Source: Candidatus Zambryskibacteria bacterium RIFCSPLOWO2_01_FULL_47_14
GTDB taxonomy: Bacteria; Patescibacteria; Paceibacteria; UBA9973; Zambryskibacteraceae
NCBI GenBank assembly: GCA_001824005.1
Contig: MHWG01000009.1
Span: forward strand, 1 to 14,915
Reading direction: 5' to 3'
Length of the DNA: 14,915 nt
Shown here: in pieces, positions 5,965-13,654 of the stretch
Layout of the letters: every line of letters starts with the position of its first letter
How positions within the stretch are numbered: position 1 is the stretch's first letter
Translations under genes and position numbers: made by a program
Notes under the pieces: generated by a model
The model's input: only the letters and a program-made list of their open reading frames with translations
The model's database searches: none
Told to the model about the DNA's origin: nothing

Positions 5965-6930
5965 ATGTCCAATTTGTATTCCAACTCAATTTTCTGGATC
6001 GATACCGACAAAGTGAAGCCCAACCCCTATCAGCCGAGGCGTGATTTCGACGAGGACCGTTTGCAAGATCTGGCTCAATCGATCAAACAATACGGCGTGC
6101 TTCAGCCACTCACGGTATCGAGAGTGGAAGTTGAAAAGGACGACGGGGGAATCGTGACCGAATATGAATTAATTGCCGGAGAACGCCGGCTTCGCGCCGC
6201 CAAAATAGCCGGAGTTTCGCAGGTGCCGGTTATCATTCGGACCGGGGACACGGCGATGGCCAAATTAGAACTCGCGATTATCGAAAACCTCCAACGCGAG
6301 GATTTGAACGCGGTCGATCGCGCGCGGGCATTTTCTCGCCTTTCCAATGAATTCAAATTCACTCATAGCGAGATCGCGAAAAAGATCGGCCGAAGTCGTG
6401 AATATGTGACCAATTCCATTCGCATCCTGGGTCTGCCGGAAGAAGTGCTGGAGGCGCTTTCCCTCGGAAAAATTTCCGAGGGCCACACTCGGCCGATTCT
6501 AATGCTGGCTGATCGTCCGGAGGAACAGATTGTTCTTTTTAAGGAAATTTTATATAAAAAGATCACTGTCCGGGAAGCCGAGCGGCTCTCCAGAAAAATC
6601 GCCTACGACCGAGTTCGTAAAAAAGAATTCATGCCCGATCCAGAACTGGTTGAACTGGAAGAAGAATTTGGCGAAAGACTGGGCACGCGAGTGCAAATTG
6701 ACAAGAGAGAGCTTGGCGGGCAGATCAAAATTGATTTTCTCTCGGTGGACGATTTACGGGAAATCCTGACCCTTATCGGAAAAAGTGGAGCCAAAAAGCC
6801 AACGGATATGCTGGAAAATTATATTTTAGAAAACCCGATTCCAGGCGAAACGCCACTGGACGATCGATCAACAGAAGAGATCAAAGACAACGAAAAAGAT
6901 ATCTACGACATTTCCAACTTTAGCGTTTAA
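5965..6930 (+). CDS. parB: ParB/Spo0J-family chromosome partitioning protein
   Basis: ParB is a CTP-dependent DNA clamp that loads at parS sites and works with ParA and SMC in chromosome segregation. The 321 residues show the N-terminal NPYQPRRDF motif (20-28), the CTP-binding GERRLRAAK box (72-80), ENLQREDLN (107-115), a central helix-turn-helix (about 132-156, HSEIAKKIGRSREYVTN), and the C-terminal dimerisation region GTRVQI...IKIDFLSVDDLREIL (240-268). A 50-residue acidic tail follows. No parA flanks it, and no sequence close to the parS consensus was noticed in the window; parA may lie elsewhere. It has its own leaderless-type promoter. Its stop overlaps that of the convergent rel gene in the shared TTAA at 6927-6930. 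Confidence 0.93.
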   Translation: MSNLYSNSIFWIDTDKVKPNPYQPRRDFDEDRLQDLAQSIKQYGVLQPLTVSRVEVEKDDGGIVTEYELIAGERRLRAAKIAGVSQVPVIIRTGDTAMAKLELAIIENLQREDLNAVDRARAFSRLSNEFKFTHSEIAKKIGRSREYVTNSIRILGLPEEVLEALSLGKISEGHTRPILMLADRPEEQIVLFKEILYKKITVREAERLSRKIAYDRVRKKEFMPDPELVELEEEFGERLGTRVQIDKRELGGQIKIDFLSVDDLREILTLIGKSGAKKPTDMLENYILENPIPGETPLDDRSTEEIKDNEKDIYDISNFSV

Positions 6931-8387
6931 GATTCACCATACCGAAATTTTCCGAAGAGACTGTTTTTCTCCAGGTAGGTTCTAATATGTTTTTTGGCCA
7001 GCGTCGTTTTTGTATGCTCCAGCCACTTGGAAGTTGGGTGTGAATTTTCTTTGTCGATAATTTCCACGATATCTCCATTTTTGAGCTTGGTTAAGATCGG
7101 AGACATTTTGCCGTTTATTTTGGCGCCGAAAATATGGTCGCCGACATCCGAATGGATTGAATAAGCGAAGTCGATCGGTGTGGAGCCGTCCGGTAAGTCG
7201 ATGACATCGCCCTTCGGCGTGAAAATGAAAATCCGATCATTGAAAAAGTCCGTTTTCAGGTGCTCCAAGAATTTTTTCGGTTCTTCCAGCGCGTGTTTTA
7301 GATTTTTTAACTCCTCGATCCATTCAAATTTTGACCTCTTGTTGTGGCTCTTTTTGCCTTCTTTGTAGACAAAGTGCGCGGCAATACCATAATCCGCTTC
7401 CGCGTGCATTTCTCTGGTTCGGATCTGTACTTCGGCGATCCCGCCGGATCCGGTAAAAATCGTGGTGTGAATCGAGCGATAGCCGTTCGGCTTCGGAACC
7501 GCGATATAATCCTTGATTCGACCGGGAAGCGGCCGCCAAGTTGAATGGATAATACCTAAAATCCGGTAACAGTCCTCCACATTTTTGGTGACGATCCGGA
7601 GCGCGACGATATCGTAGATTTTATCAATATCCATATCGTATTTTTGTAACTTTTTCCAGAGGCTGTATTTGTGTTTTATCCGATTATTGATTTCAACAAC
7701 CTTAATCTTATTTTTCTTCAGTTCTCTCACCAAGGTGTTCCGGACTTCGGTCAAATATTTCCGATAAAGTTCTTTTTTTTCTTTAATGATTTCATTAATT
7801 TCGGCGTACTCTTTGGGATAAGCGTAAGGAAAAGCGGCGTCTTCGAGCATTCCCTTCAATTTACCCATACCCAGACGATTAGCCAACGGGGCGTAAACCT
7901 CGATCGATTCAACCGCGATCCTTTTTCTTTTTTCTTCCGGCAAATGTTCCAGCGTTTGCAGATTATGCAAACGGTCTGCGAATTTTATGATGACCACTCG
8001 AAGATCGTTGGCCATGGCCACGAAAAATTTCCGCAGGCTTTCCACGTGTCGTTCGTGCCCACGATATTTCAGAGTACCGAGCTTGGTCACCCCCTTCACC
8101 AAGAAGAGAATATCTTTGCCGAATTCTTTCTCCAATTCCGCTTCCGTGACTTTTGTATCTTCAAGCACATCGTGTAGGAGCCCAGCCGCGATCGTCTGGG
8201 TGTCCATCCCGAGCCTGGCGATAGTTTTTGCCGTTTCCAGAACATGCGAAAAATATGGATCACCGGAGAGCCGCTTTTGCCCTTCATGAGCGCGCTTGGC
8301 AAACTCAATCGCGCGAGCAAGAAATTCTTCTTCCTTTTTATTCACGCCGCCCTCAATTAGATCAATAATTTCTCTTACTTCACTCAT
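6927..8387 (-). CDS. rel: Bifunctional (p)ppGpp synthetase/hydrolase, short RelA/SpoT homologue
   Basis: This cytoplasmic enzyme makes and hydrolyses the alarmone (p)ppGpp. Domain order: HD hydrolase (about 20-180) with H48, H72-D73, E76-D77 and D138/N142 (FADRLHN); synthetase (about 235-345) with YDIVALRI, RIKDYIAVPKPNGYRSIH (from R290) and E319 in AEVQIRT; then a TGS domain (384-445, DRIFIFTPKGDVIDLPDGST). RIKD is the RxKD form of bifunctional Rel enzymes rather than ExDD of RelA. The protein ends at 486 residues, soon after TGS. The helical, zinc-finger and ACT regions of full-length Rel (usually over 700 residues) are absent, and the frame ends cleanly, so this is not a frameshift. Ribosome sensing of uncharged tRNA may therefore be reduced. 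A promoter of its own lies upstream. Confidence 0.94.
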   Translation of the reverse strand: MSEVREIIDLIEGGVNKKEEEFLARAIEFAKRAHEGQKRLSGDPYFSHVLETAKTIARLGMDTQTIAAGLLHDVLEDTKVTEAELEKEFGKDILFLVKGVTKLGTLKYRGHERHVESLRKFFVAMANDLRVVIIKFADRLHNLQTLEHLPEEKRKRIAVESIEVYAPLANRLGMGKLKGMLEDAAFPYAYPKEYAEINEIIKEKKELYRKYLTEVRNTLVRELKKNKIKVVEINNRIKHKYSLWKKLQKYDMDIDKIYDIVALRIVTKNVEDCYRILGIIHSTWRPLPGRIKDYIAVPKPNGYRSIHTTIFTGSGGIAEVQIRTREMHAEADYGIAAHFVYKEGKKSHNKRSKFEWIEELKNLKHALEEPKKFLEHLKTDFFNDRIFIFTPKGDVIDLPDGSTPIDFAYSIHSDVGDHIFGAKINGKMSPILTKLKNGDIVEIIDKENSHPTSKWLEHTKTTLAKKHIRTYLEKNSLFGKFRYGES

Positions 8388-8393
8388 CTTTAG

Positions 8394-8421
8394 ATTATAA
8401 CGACTATTTTATTTTATTCAA
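8394..8421 (-). promoter_or_regulatory. Putative leaderless promoter for rel
   Basis: On the minus strand TTGAAT (8421-8416), 16 bases, then a perfect TATAAT (8399-8394). The ATG at 8387 follows after exactly six bases (CTAAAG). The -35 overlaps the topA stop codon, so rel can be transcribed independently of topA. Confidence 0.7.
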
Positions 8422-10603
8422 TTTTTTTGATTTTATGAGGATTATGATTCGGACACGATTTATTTGAACAACGGACGGGAATAGTCTTGGTGCCTTCCAT
8501 CATGAGAGAGCCACAGAGCTTGCAAATTTCACCGGTCGGTTTGGCTTTGATGGCAAATTTGCATTTCGGATAGTTCGAGCAGGAGTAAAAAATCCCAAAA
8601 CGGCCTCGGCGCTCGACTATTTCTCCCTTTTTACATTCCGGACAAATCACTCCTGTCTTTTTTTTGGCATCATCCGCCTCATCGCTCTTTACGAATTTAC
8701 ATTTGGGATAGCGTGAACAGGCGATAAATGTGCCGGAGCCGTCGCGCCGTTCCTTGATCACTAATTTTCCTCCTTTTGTTTTCCCGCACTCTGGACACAT
8801 CTCGCCGGTTTCTTTTGGGCCCTGAAGTTCTGTACCGTCGAGCATTAAAGCGCCGTCACAATCCGGATATTTGGAACAAGAATAAAATTTTCCCCCGCGC
8901 GAAAGTTTTATGATCATCGACGCGCCGCATTTCGGGCACTTAATGTTTTCTGGAGCATCGCCCAGATTAGTCGCTTTTTCCAATTTTTCTTTGGATTTAA
9001 CGTCACCGGCGAATGGCCCGTAAAAATCGCGCAGAGTTTTTTCATATTCCCGTTCGCCTCGGGAAATTTCATCCAGTTCGTCCTCCATCTCTGCGGTAAA
9101 GGTATCGGAAATATATTTAGAGAAATGCTTCTCCAAAAAATCCGAGACAACTTCGCCGGTATCGGTTGGGAAAAGAGTTTTGCCTTCTTTTCGGACATAG
9201 CCTCGCTCTTCGATTGTTTTCATAATCGAAGCGTAAGTCGACGGCCGACCGATACCTCTCTGTTCCAGCTCTTTGATCAATCCGGCTTCGCTGTAGCGGC
9301 CAGGCGGCTCGGTAAACTTCTCTTCATCGGAGAGCTCAATCAGTTTCAGCTTTTCGTTCTCTTTACAAAGAGGTAACTCGATATCATCTCCCCGCGAAGC
9401 GCGATCCGCGGCAAGCCAGCCGTCGAAAAGAAGTCGTGAACCGTTTGCCGCAAAATCCGGAATACCCGCGTTATTTTTTAGATTCGCGACAATTTTTGTT
9501 CTTAATAATTTCGCGTCGGCCATCTGCGAAGAAATCGCGCGTTCCCAGATCAGGCGATAAAGCTTGTCTTCGATCTCATGTCCAAGATGCAATTTATCAA
9601 TATGCGTTGGGCGGATCGCTTCGTGGGCTTCTTGAGCGTTTTTGGATTTTGTTTTGTAAATCCTCGATTCTGCGTATTTTTCACCGTATTCTTTTTTAAT
9701 TAATGACAAAATTTGATTTTGCGCCGCGGCGTTTAAATTAGTGCTGTCGGTTCGCATGTAAGTGATGTGCCCGGCCTCATAAAGTTTTTGCGCTATCTGC
9801 ATTGTTCGCGAAGGGGAGAAGCCCAAACGGGAACTAGCGGTCTGCTGGAGCGTGGAAGTGGTGAAGGGCGCGCGGGGAGAGCGTTTTTGTTCGTTTTCCT
9901 TTACCGCTTTTATAACCCAATCATTTTTTTTCCCTTCTTCCAGAATTTTCTGCGTCAATTTTTCGTCTCTTGGCTCTTCCGAGCACTCCATCATTATTTT
10001 ATCTTTTCTTTCTGTTTCAAAAAGGCCGGTTATTCTCCAAAATTTCTCCGGGACAAACGCCCGAATTTCTCGTTCACGCTCCATAATTATACGAAGCGCC
10101 GGAGACTGTACCCGCCCGGCAGAAAGTCCATATCTGACTTTTTTCCAAATAAGTCCGGAGAGATCATAGCCGACCAGGCGGTCGAGCACTCTTCGCGCTT
10201 CTTGGGCTTTGACTAATTTCATGTCGATCTGGTCAGGATTTTTTATAGCTTCTTTCACGGTTTCTTTGGTGATTTCGTAGAATCTCACTCTCTTGGTCTT
10301 TTGATTTTCAGGAAGAAGTGTTTGAATATGCCAGGCAATCGCTTCGCCCTCTCGGTCGGGGTCAGTGGCAAGAATTACCGAATCTGCTTTTCGGGCTAGG
10401 TTTTGCAATTCGTGCACCACTTTTTCTTTGCCTTTTGAAATTTCATAATGCGGAACAAAACCGGCCGGAATGTCGATCGCTTTTTTGTTTGATTTGGGAA
10501 GATCGCGGATGTGTCCAACCGAAGCGCGCACGGTAAAATCTTCGCCCAAATATTTTTCAATGGTTTTCGCTTTCGACGGCGATTCAACGATCACTAATTT
10601 CAT
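8414..10603 (-). CDS. topA: DNA topoisomerase I (type IA)
   Basis: TopA relaxes negative supercoils by single-strand passage. The 729-residue protein starts with the TOPRIM signature VIVESPSKAKTIEKYLG (E7) and carries DPDREGE (81-87) with metal-binding acidic residues. The catalytic tyrosine is Y282 in ITYMRTDSTN, with R284. The RYSEAGLIKELEQRGIGRPS motif (436-455) is also conserved. The C-terminus has four zinc ribbons: C556/C559 with C576/C582, C603/C606 with C629/C635, C654/C657 with C675/C681, and C694/C697 with C712/C717. Length and layout are typical. Residues 398-407 (AADRASRGDD) are encoded by a GC-rich hairpin. dprA lies 46 bases upstream on the same strand; the gap holds a topA promoter. 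Confidence 0.97.
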   Translation of the reverse strand: MKLVIVESPSKAKTIEKYLGEDFTVRASVGHIRDLPKSNKKAIDIPAGFVPHYEISKGKEKVVHELQNLARKADSVILATDPDREGEAIAWHIQTLLPENQKTKRVRFYEITKETVKEAIKNPDQIDMKLVKAQEARRVLDRLVGYDLSGLIWKKVRYGLSAGRVQSPALRIIMEREREIRAFVPEKFWRITGLFETERKDKIMMECSEEPRDEKLTQKILEEGKKNDWVIKAVKENEQKRSPRAPFTTSTLQQTASSRLGFSPSRTMQIAQKLYEAGHITYMRTDSTNLNAAAQNQILSLIKKEYGEKYAESRIYKTKSKNAQEAHEAIRPTHIDKLHLGHEIEDKLYRLIWERAISSQMADAKLLRTKIVANLKNNAGIPDFAANGSRLLFDGWLAADRASRGDDIELPLCKENEKLKLIELSDEEKFTEPPGRYSEAGLIKELEQRGIGRPSTYASIMKTIEERGYVRKEGKTLFPTDTGEVVSDFLEKHFSKYISDTFTAEMEDELDEISRGEREYEKTLRDFYGPFAGDVKSKEKLEKATNLGDAPENIKCPKCGASMIIKLSRGGKFYSCSKYPDCDGALMLDGTELQGPKETGEMCPECGKTKGGKLVIKERRDGSGTFIACSRYPKCKFVKSDEADDAKKKTGVICPECKKGEIVERRGRFGIFYSCSNYPKCKFAIKAKPTGEICKLCGSLMMEGTKTIPVRCSNKSCPNHNPHKIKKIE
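9391..9411. repeat. Possible small palindromic element within topA
   Basis: CCGCG (9392-9396) and CGCGG (9407-9411) form a 5-bp GC stem around a ten-base loop that itself contains GCGCG. It encodes AADRASRGDD in a variable loop of TopA. No second copy was seen. It may be a degenerate relative of the elements in the M24 gene and dusB, or simply a GC-rich loop. Confidence 0.25.
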
Positions 10604-10611
10604 GCTTAAAA

Positions 10612-10640
10612 GTAATACACTATATTTTATTTTTTAGCAA
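10612..10640 (-). promoter_or_regulatory. Putative promoter for topA
   Basis: On the minus strand TTGCTA (10640-10635), 17 bases, then TATTAC (10617-10612). The topA ATG (10603) is eight bases further, so the 5' leader would be about two bases. The region lies in the 46-base dprA-topA gap. No Shine-Dalgarno sequence is present. Confidence 0.5.
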
Positions 10641-10649
10641 ACCTTAGGG

Positions 10650-11510
10650 TTAAAAAGCGGCGCGAATTTCGCCGAGCTCTTCTTTAATTAGTCCTTTTAT
10701 TTCCATTATCGAAAGAAGACTATTGGCTTCGGCTACAGAAAGCTTCATCGTCCGAATTAATTCATCCCGCGGCATCGGTTCGGATAAAATTTTTAGCACC
10801 GACTTTTCTTCCGGCAGAGCGTCATCGAAAAGTGCCGCTTGCTTGGTGCTTTCATCTATTTTAAAACCAAGCGCTTCCAAGACGTCGTCGGGCGAAGTGA
10901 TGGGCGCGGCGCCCATTCGAAGCAGTTTATTCGTTCCCTTGGAAGTGGGAGAAAAAATCGATCCGGGAATGACCAATAAATCTCGATTGTATTCAGTAGC
11001 CAGGCGCGCGGTAATCATCGTGCCTGATTTTTCTTCTGCTTCTATTATCAGTACCGCTTTAGAAATCCCCGCCATCAAGCGATTGCGCATCGGGAAGCCC
11101 CACAAAGTAGCTTTAAAATTCGGCTCGAATTCGGACATCAAACATCCGCCCCTAGCGACAATTTCTCGGGCCAGAATGGCGTTGGTCTTGGGGTACATCG
11201 CGTCTTCGGAAAGACCGGAGCCCGGAAAAACAACGGTCTTAAGGCCGTTTCCGACCGCGCACTTGTGGGCGATCGCGTCGATACCGAGCGCGAGCCCCGA
11301 AACAATCACGATCGGGTATCCTTTCAGCCCTGAAATTATTCTTTCACAGCAATCCTTCCCGTAGGTAGTATACTTGCGAGAGCCGACGATGCAGAGATAG
11401 ACGTAGTCCGGCGGCGGCAATTCTCCCACGATCCACAAATCCTTGGGAGGCTGGGGAATCTCCAGGAGCGCCTTCGGAAATTTTTCTTTGGGAAGTTTCG
11501 TAATTTCCAT
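10650..11510 (-). CDS. dprA: DNA-processing protein DprA (Smf)
   Basis: DprA binds incoming single-stranded DNA during natural transformation and loads RecA. The 286 residues hold a Rossmann-like DNA-binding domain with IVGSRKYTTYG (41-51), VSGLALGIDAIAH (70-82), FPGSGL...YPK (95-108), MSEFEP (125-130), FPMRNRLMAGIS (139-150), SGTMITARLA (162-171) and VIPGS...GTNKLLRMGA (180-201). A winged-helix (DML1-like) region follows at about 232-284. The N-terminal SAM domain of some DprA proteins is absent. It is consistent with competence, which many reduced genomes keep, but no com gene is in the window. It diverges from serS with 36 bases between start codons, and the two promoters overlap. Confidence 0.95.
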   Translation of the reverse strand: MEITKLPKEKFPKALLEIPQPPKDLWIVGELPPPDYVYLCIVGSRKYTTYGKDCCERIISGLKGYPIVIVSGLALGIDAIAHKCAVGNGLKTVVFPGSGLSEDAMYPKTNAILAREIVARGGCLMSEFEPNFKATLWGFPMRNRLMAGISKAVLIIEAEEKSGTMITARLATEYNRDLLVIPGSIFSPTSKGTNKLLRMGAAPITSPDDVLEALGFKIDESTKQAALFDDALPEEKSVLKILSEPMPRDELIRTMKLSVAEANSLLSIMEIKGLIKEELGEIRAAF

Positions 11511-11511
11511 T

Positions 11512-11540
11512 TTGCAATTATACCAATATTTTTATATACT
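11512..11540 (+). promoter_or_regulatory. Putative leaderless promoter for serS
   Basis: TTGCAA (11512-11517), 17 bases, TATACT (11535-11540), then six bases (TTAAAG) to the ATG at 11547. This is one of the best sigma-70-type matches in the window. It overlaps the divergent dprA promoter almost completely. Confidence 0.75.
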
Positions 11541-11545
11541 TTAAA
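11517..11545 (-). promoter_or_regulatory. Putative leaderless promoter for dprA
   Basis: On the minus strand TTTAAA (11545-11540), 17 bases, a perfect TATAAT (11522-11517), then six bases (TGCAAA) to the ATG at 11510. Its -10 overlaps the serS -35, and its -35 touches the serS -10. Confidence 0.7.
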
Positions 11546-11546
11546 G

Positions 11547-12818
11547 ATGTTAGACATTAAATTCATTCGCGAGAACAAGGAGATCATTAAAGCCGGGGCA
11601 AAGAAGAAACATGTTGAGATTGATATCGATAAACTCCTTGAAGTTGACGACGGGCGTTTAAAAATACTTAAAGAGGTTGAAGATTTGAGGGCGGAAATCA
11701 ACCGGGTTTCCAATGAAATTTCTCGCGACCAGGACGCGGCACACAAAATACAGCTGATCGAAGAAATGCGCGGAGTTAAAGAGGAATTAAAAGTAAAAGA
11801 AGAAAAACTGAAAGAAACAACGAAAGAGTGGCAACACTTGATGCTCCAGGTGCCGAACGTGCCGGATATGTCGGTGCCGGAAGGAAAAACCGATGTTGAA
11901 AATAAAGAAATAAAAACTTGGGGGACTAAACCGGAATTTCAATTTGATCCGAAGGATCACATCGAAATAATGAAAAATTTGCGCATGGCTGATTTTGATC
12001 GGGGAACCAAGGTGCACGGTTTTCGCGGATATTTTCTTATTAATGACGGCGCCGGATTGTCCTTCGCCATCTGGAATTACGCCATGGATTTTTTTCTGGC
12101 AAAAAATTTCGCTCCGATAATTCCGCCGGTCGTCAATCGCCGGGAAGCGTTCTTGGGAACCGGCTGGATGCCGCAAGGGGAAGAAGATTTATATAAGACA
12201 CAGGATGGAGAATACCTGGCTGGTACCTCGGAGGTCCCGATCATGGCCTACCATGCAGGAGAAGTGCTGGAGGCGAAATGCCTGCCGGTTCGTTATCTCG
12301 GATTTTCTCCCTGTTTCCGAAGAGAAGCCGGCAGTCACGGCCGGGACGTGAAAGGCCTGATTCGAGTTCATGAATTTTATAAAGTCGAACAAGTTATTCT
12401 GTGCGAGGCCAATCACCAAGAGAGCGTAAAATTCCACGAAGAAATTAATCGAAACACCGAAGAATTCATCGAGTCTCTGGGTATTCCTTACCGCACCGTT
12501 CTCAATTGCGGGGGCGATCTGGGCCTTGGACAAGTTAAAAAATATGACGTGGAGACCTGGGTGCCAAAAGAAGAAAAATATCGGGAGATCGGCTCCGCCT
12601 CCTATTTCCATGATTTTCAGACCCGTCGACTCGGCATTAAATATAAGGATGAACGGGGCGAGACTCATTACACCCATTCGCTGAACGCAACCGCCATTGC
12701 CACTCCGCGAATTCTTGTTTCGCTGGTGGAAAATTTCCAGCAGGCGGACGGTTCAGTTCTAATTCCGGAAGCTCTGCAAAAATACATGAGAGGAAAAAGT
12801 GTCATAGCACTGGGATGA
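11547..12818 (+). CDS. serS: Seryl-tRNA synthetase
   Basis: SerS charges tRNA-Ser and tRNA-Sec. The 423 residues begin with the class-specific N-terminal antiparallel coiled-coil arm (about 28-100, rich in K and E) that grips the tRNA long variable arm. The class II catalytic core follows: GTSEVP (226-231, the TxE serine-binding motif), motif 2 PCFRREAGSHGRDVKGLIRVHEF (255-277), the EIGSASYFHDFQTRR segment (347-361), and motif 3 SLNATAIATPRILVSLVENFQ (378-398). Length is typical. The first codon fits MLDIKFIREN, the usual SerS start. The mRNA is predicted to be leaderless. Its stop overlaps the ftsQ start by four bases (ATGA), which suggests translational coupling. Confidence 0.97.
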   Translation: MLDIKFIRENKEIIKAGAKKKHVEIDIDKLLEVDDGRLKILKEVEDLRAEINRVSNEISRDQDAAHKIQLIEEMRGVKEELKVKEEKLKETTKEWQHLMLQVPNVPDMSVPEGKTDVENKEIKTWGTKPEFQFDPKDHIEIMKNLRMADFDRGTKVHGFRGYFLINDGAGLSFAIWNYAMDFFLAKNFAPIIPPVVNRREAFLGTGWMPQGEEDLYKTQDGEYLAGTSEVPIMAYHAGEVLEAKCLPVRYLGFSPCFRREAGSHGRDVKGLIRVHEFYKVEQVILCEANHQESVKFHEEINRNTEEFIESLGIPYRTVLNCGGDLGLGQVKKYDVETWVPKEEKYREIGSASYFHDFQTRRLGIKYKDERGETHYTHSLNATAIATPRILVSLVENFQQADGSVLIPEALQKYMRGKSVIALG

Positions 12819-13654
12819 AAAAAAGAAGCATTTTAAGCTCTCGACACGTCGAGGAACTGCGAAAACACCGGCGACAGAAAGCCGGAGCGAAAGCCCTGGT
12901 TTTTCTTTTGATTATCGGGGCCTTGTTTGTGGGTTTGGGCTTTGCTTCCGAATGGCAGAGGATAAACATCCAAAATCTCGAAATTTCGGGTAATAAAGTC
13001 GTCGAGGCGAAGGAAGTCGAGGGTGTGGTTCTAAGTATGCTCGATGGGAAATATCTCTGGCTTTTTTCAAAAACAAATTTCCTGTTTTACCCGAAAGGTA
13101 AAATTAAAAAAACACTGGCGGAAAATTTTCTGATTTTAAAAGATATCGATCTCGCGCTTGAGAACGCAAATACTTTGAAAATTACTTTAACGGAAAGGGA
13201 AGCGAAATTCACCTGGTGCGGAGAGGAACTGCCCGAGGACCTATCAACGGGAAAATGCTATTTTATGGATGAGGGCGGATATATTTATGCGGAGGCGCCG
13301 TATTTCTCCGGCGACGTTTATTTTAAATTTTTCGGCCGAACCGAGAATAACGGCAATCAACCGCTCGGGTCTTATTTTCTACCGGAGATCTTCCGAAGAC
13401 TGGTTTACTTCCGTGATGCGGCGGAAGGAATGAATCTCAACCCTTCCTTCGTCGTCGTAAAAAATGACGACGATGCTGAACTTTATCTTGGTTCGCAAAT
13501 AAATGCCCCGAAGATTATTTTCAAGTTGAACGCGGACATCGAGAAGACCGCCCAAAACCTCGAGCTAGTTCTGGGGGGCGAAGAACTCAAAGAAAAAATC
13601 GAGGCGCTCCAATACGTCGATCTTCGCTTTGGCAATAAAGTTTATTTTAAATGA
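12815..13654 (+). CDS. ftsQ: Cell division protein FtsQ/DivIB
   Basis: This is a bitopic membrane protein of the divisome. The 279 residues have a basic cytoplasmic N-terminus (1-26), one transmembrane helix (about 27-45, ALVFLLIIGALFVGLGFAS), then a POTRA domain (50-128, starting INIQNLEISGNKVVEAKEVEG), and an FtsQ beta domain ending with ALQYVDLRFGNKVYFK, the most recognisable family signature. Two extracytoplasmic cysteines, C135 and C148, flank a short loop and could form a disulphide. It overlaps serS at the start and dusB at the end, both by ATGA, and lacks a strong Shine-Dalgarno sequence. It sits away from ftsA/ftsZ and the mur cluster, where it is found in many other bacteria. Confidence 0.88.
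   Translation: MKKRSILSSRHVEELRKHRRQKAGAKALVFLLIIGALFVGLGFASEWQRINIQNLEISGNKVVEAKEVEGVVLSMLDGKYLWLFSKTNFLFYPKGKIKKTLAENFLILKDIDLALENANTLKITLTEREAKFTWCGEELPEDLSTGKCYFMDEGGYIYAEAPYFSGDVYFKFFGRTENNGNQPLGSYFLPEIFRRLVYFRDAAEGMNLNPSFVVVKNDDDAELYLGSQINAPKIIFKLNADIEKTAQNLELVLGGEELKEKIEALQYVDLRFGNKVYFK

Noticed and set aside
5965..6930. A parS site near parB
   Set aside because: No sequence close to the GTTTCACGTGAAAC-type palindrome was noticed in the window.
7443..7452. CCGGATCCGG palindrome in rel as another inserted element
   Set aside because: It is only ten bases and the Rel protein has no extra residues at that site; it is expected by chance.
9767..10216. Long plus-strand frame opposite topA (and similar ones opposite rel and serS)
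   Set aside because: These are antisense shadows of well-recognised genes, with no start signal or family motif.
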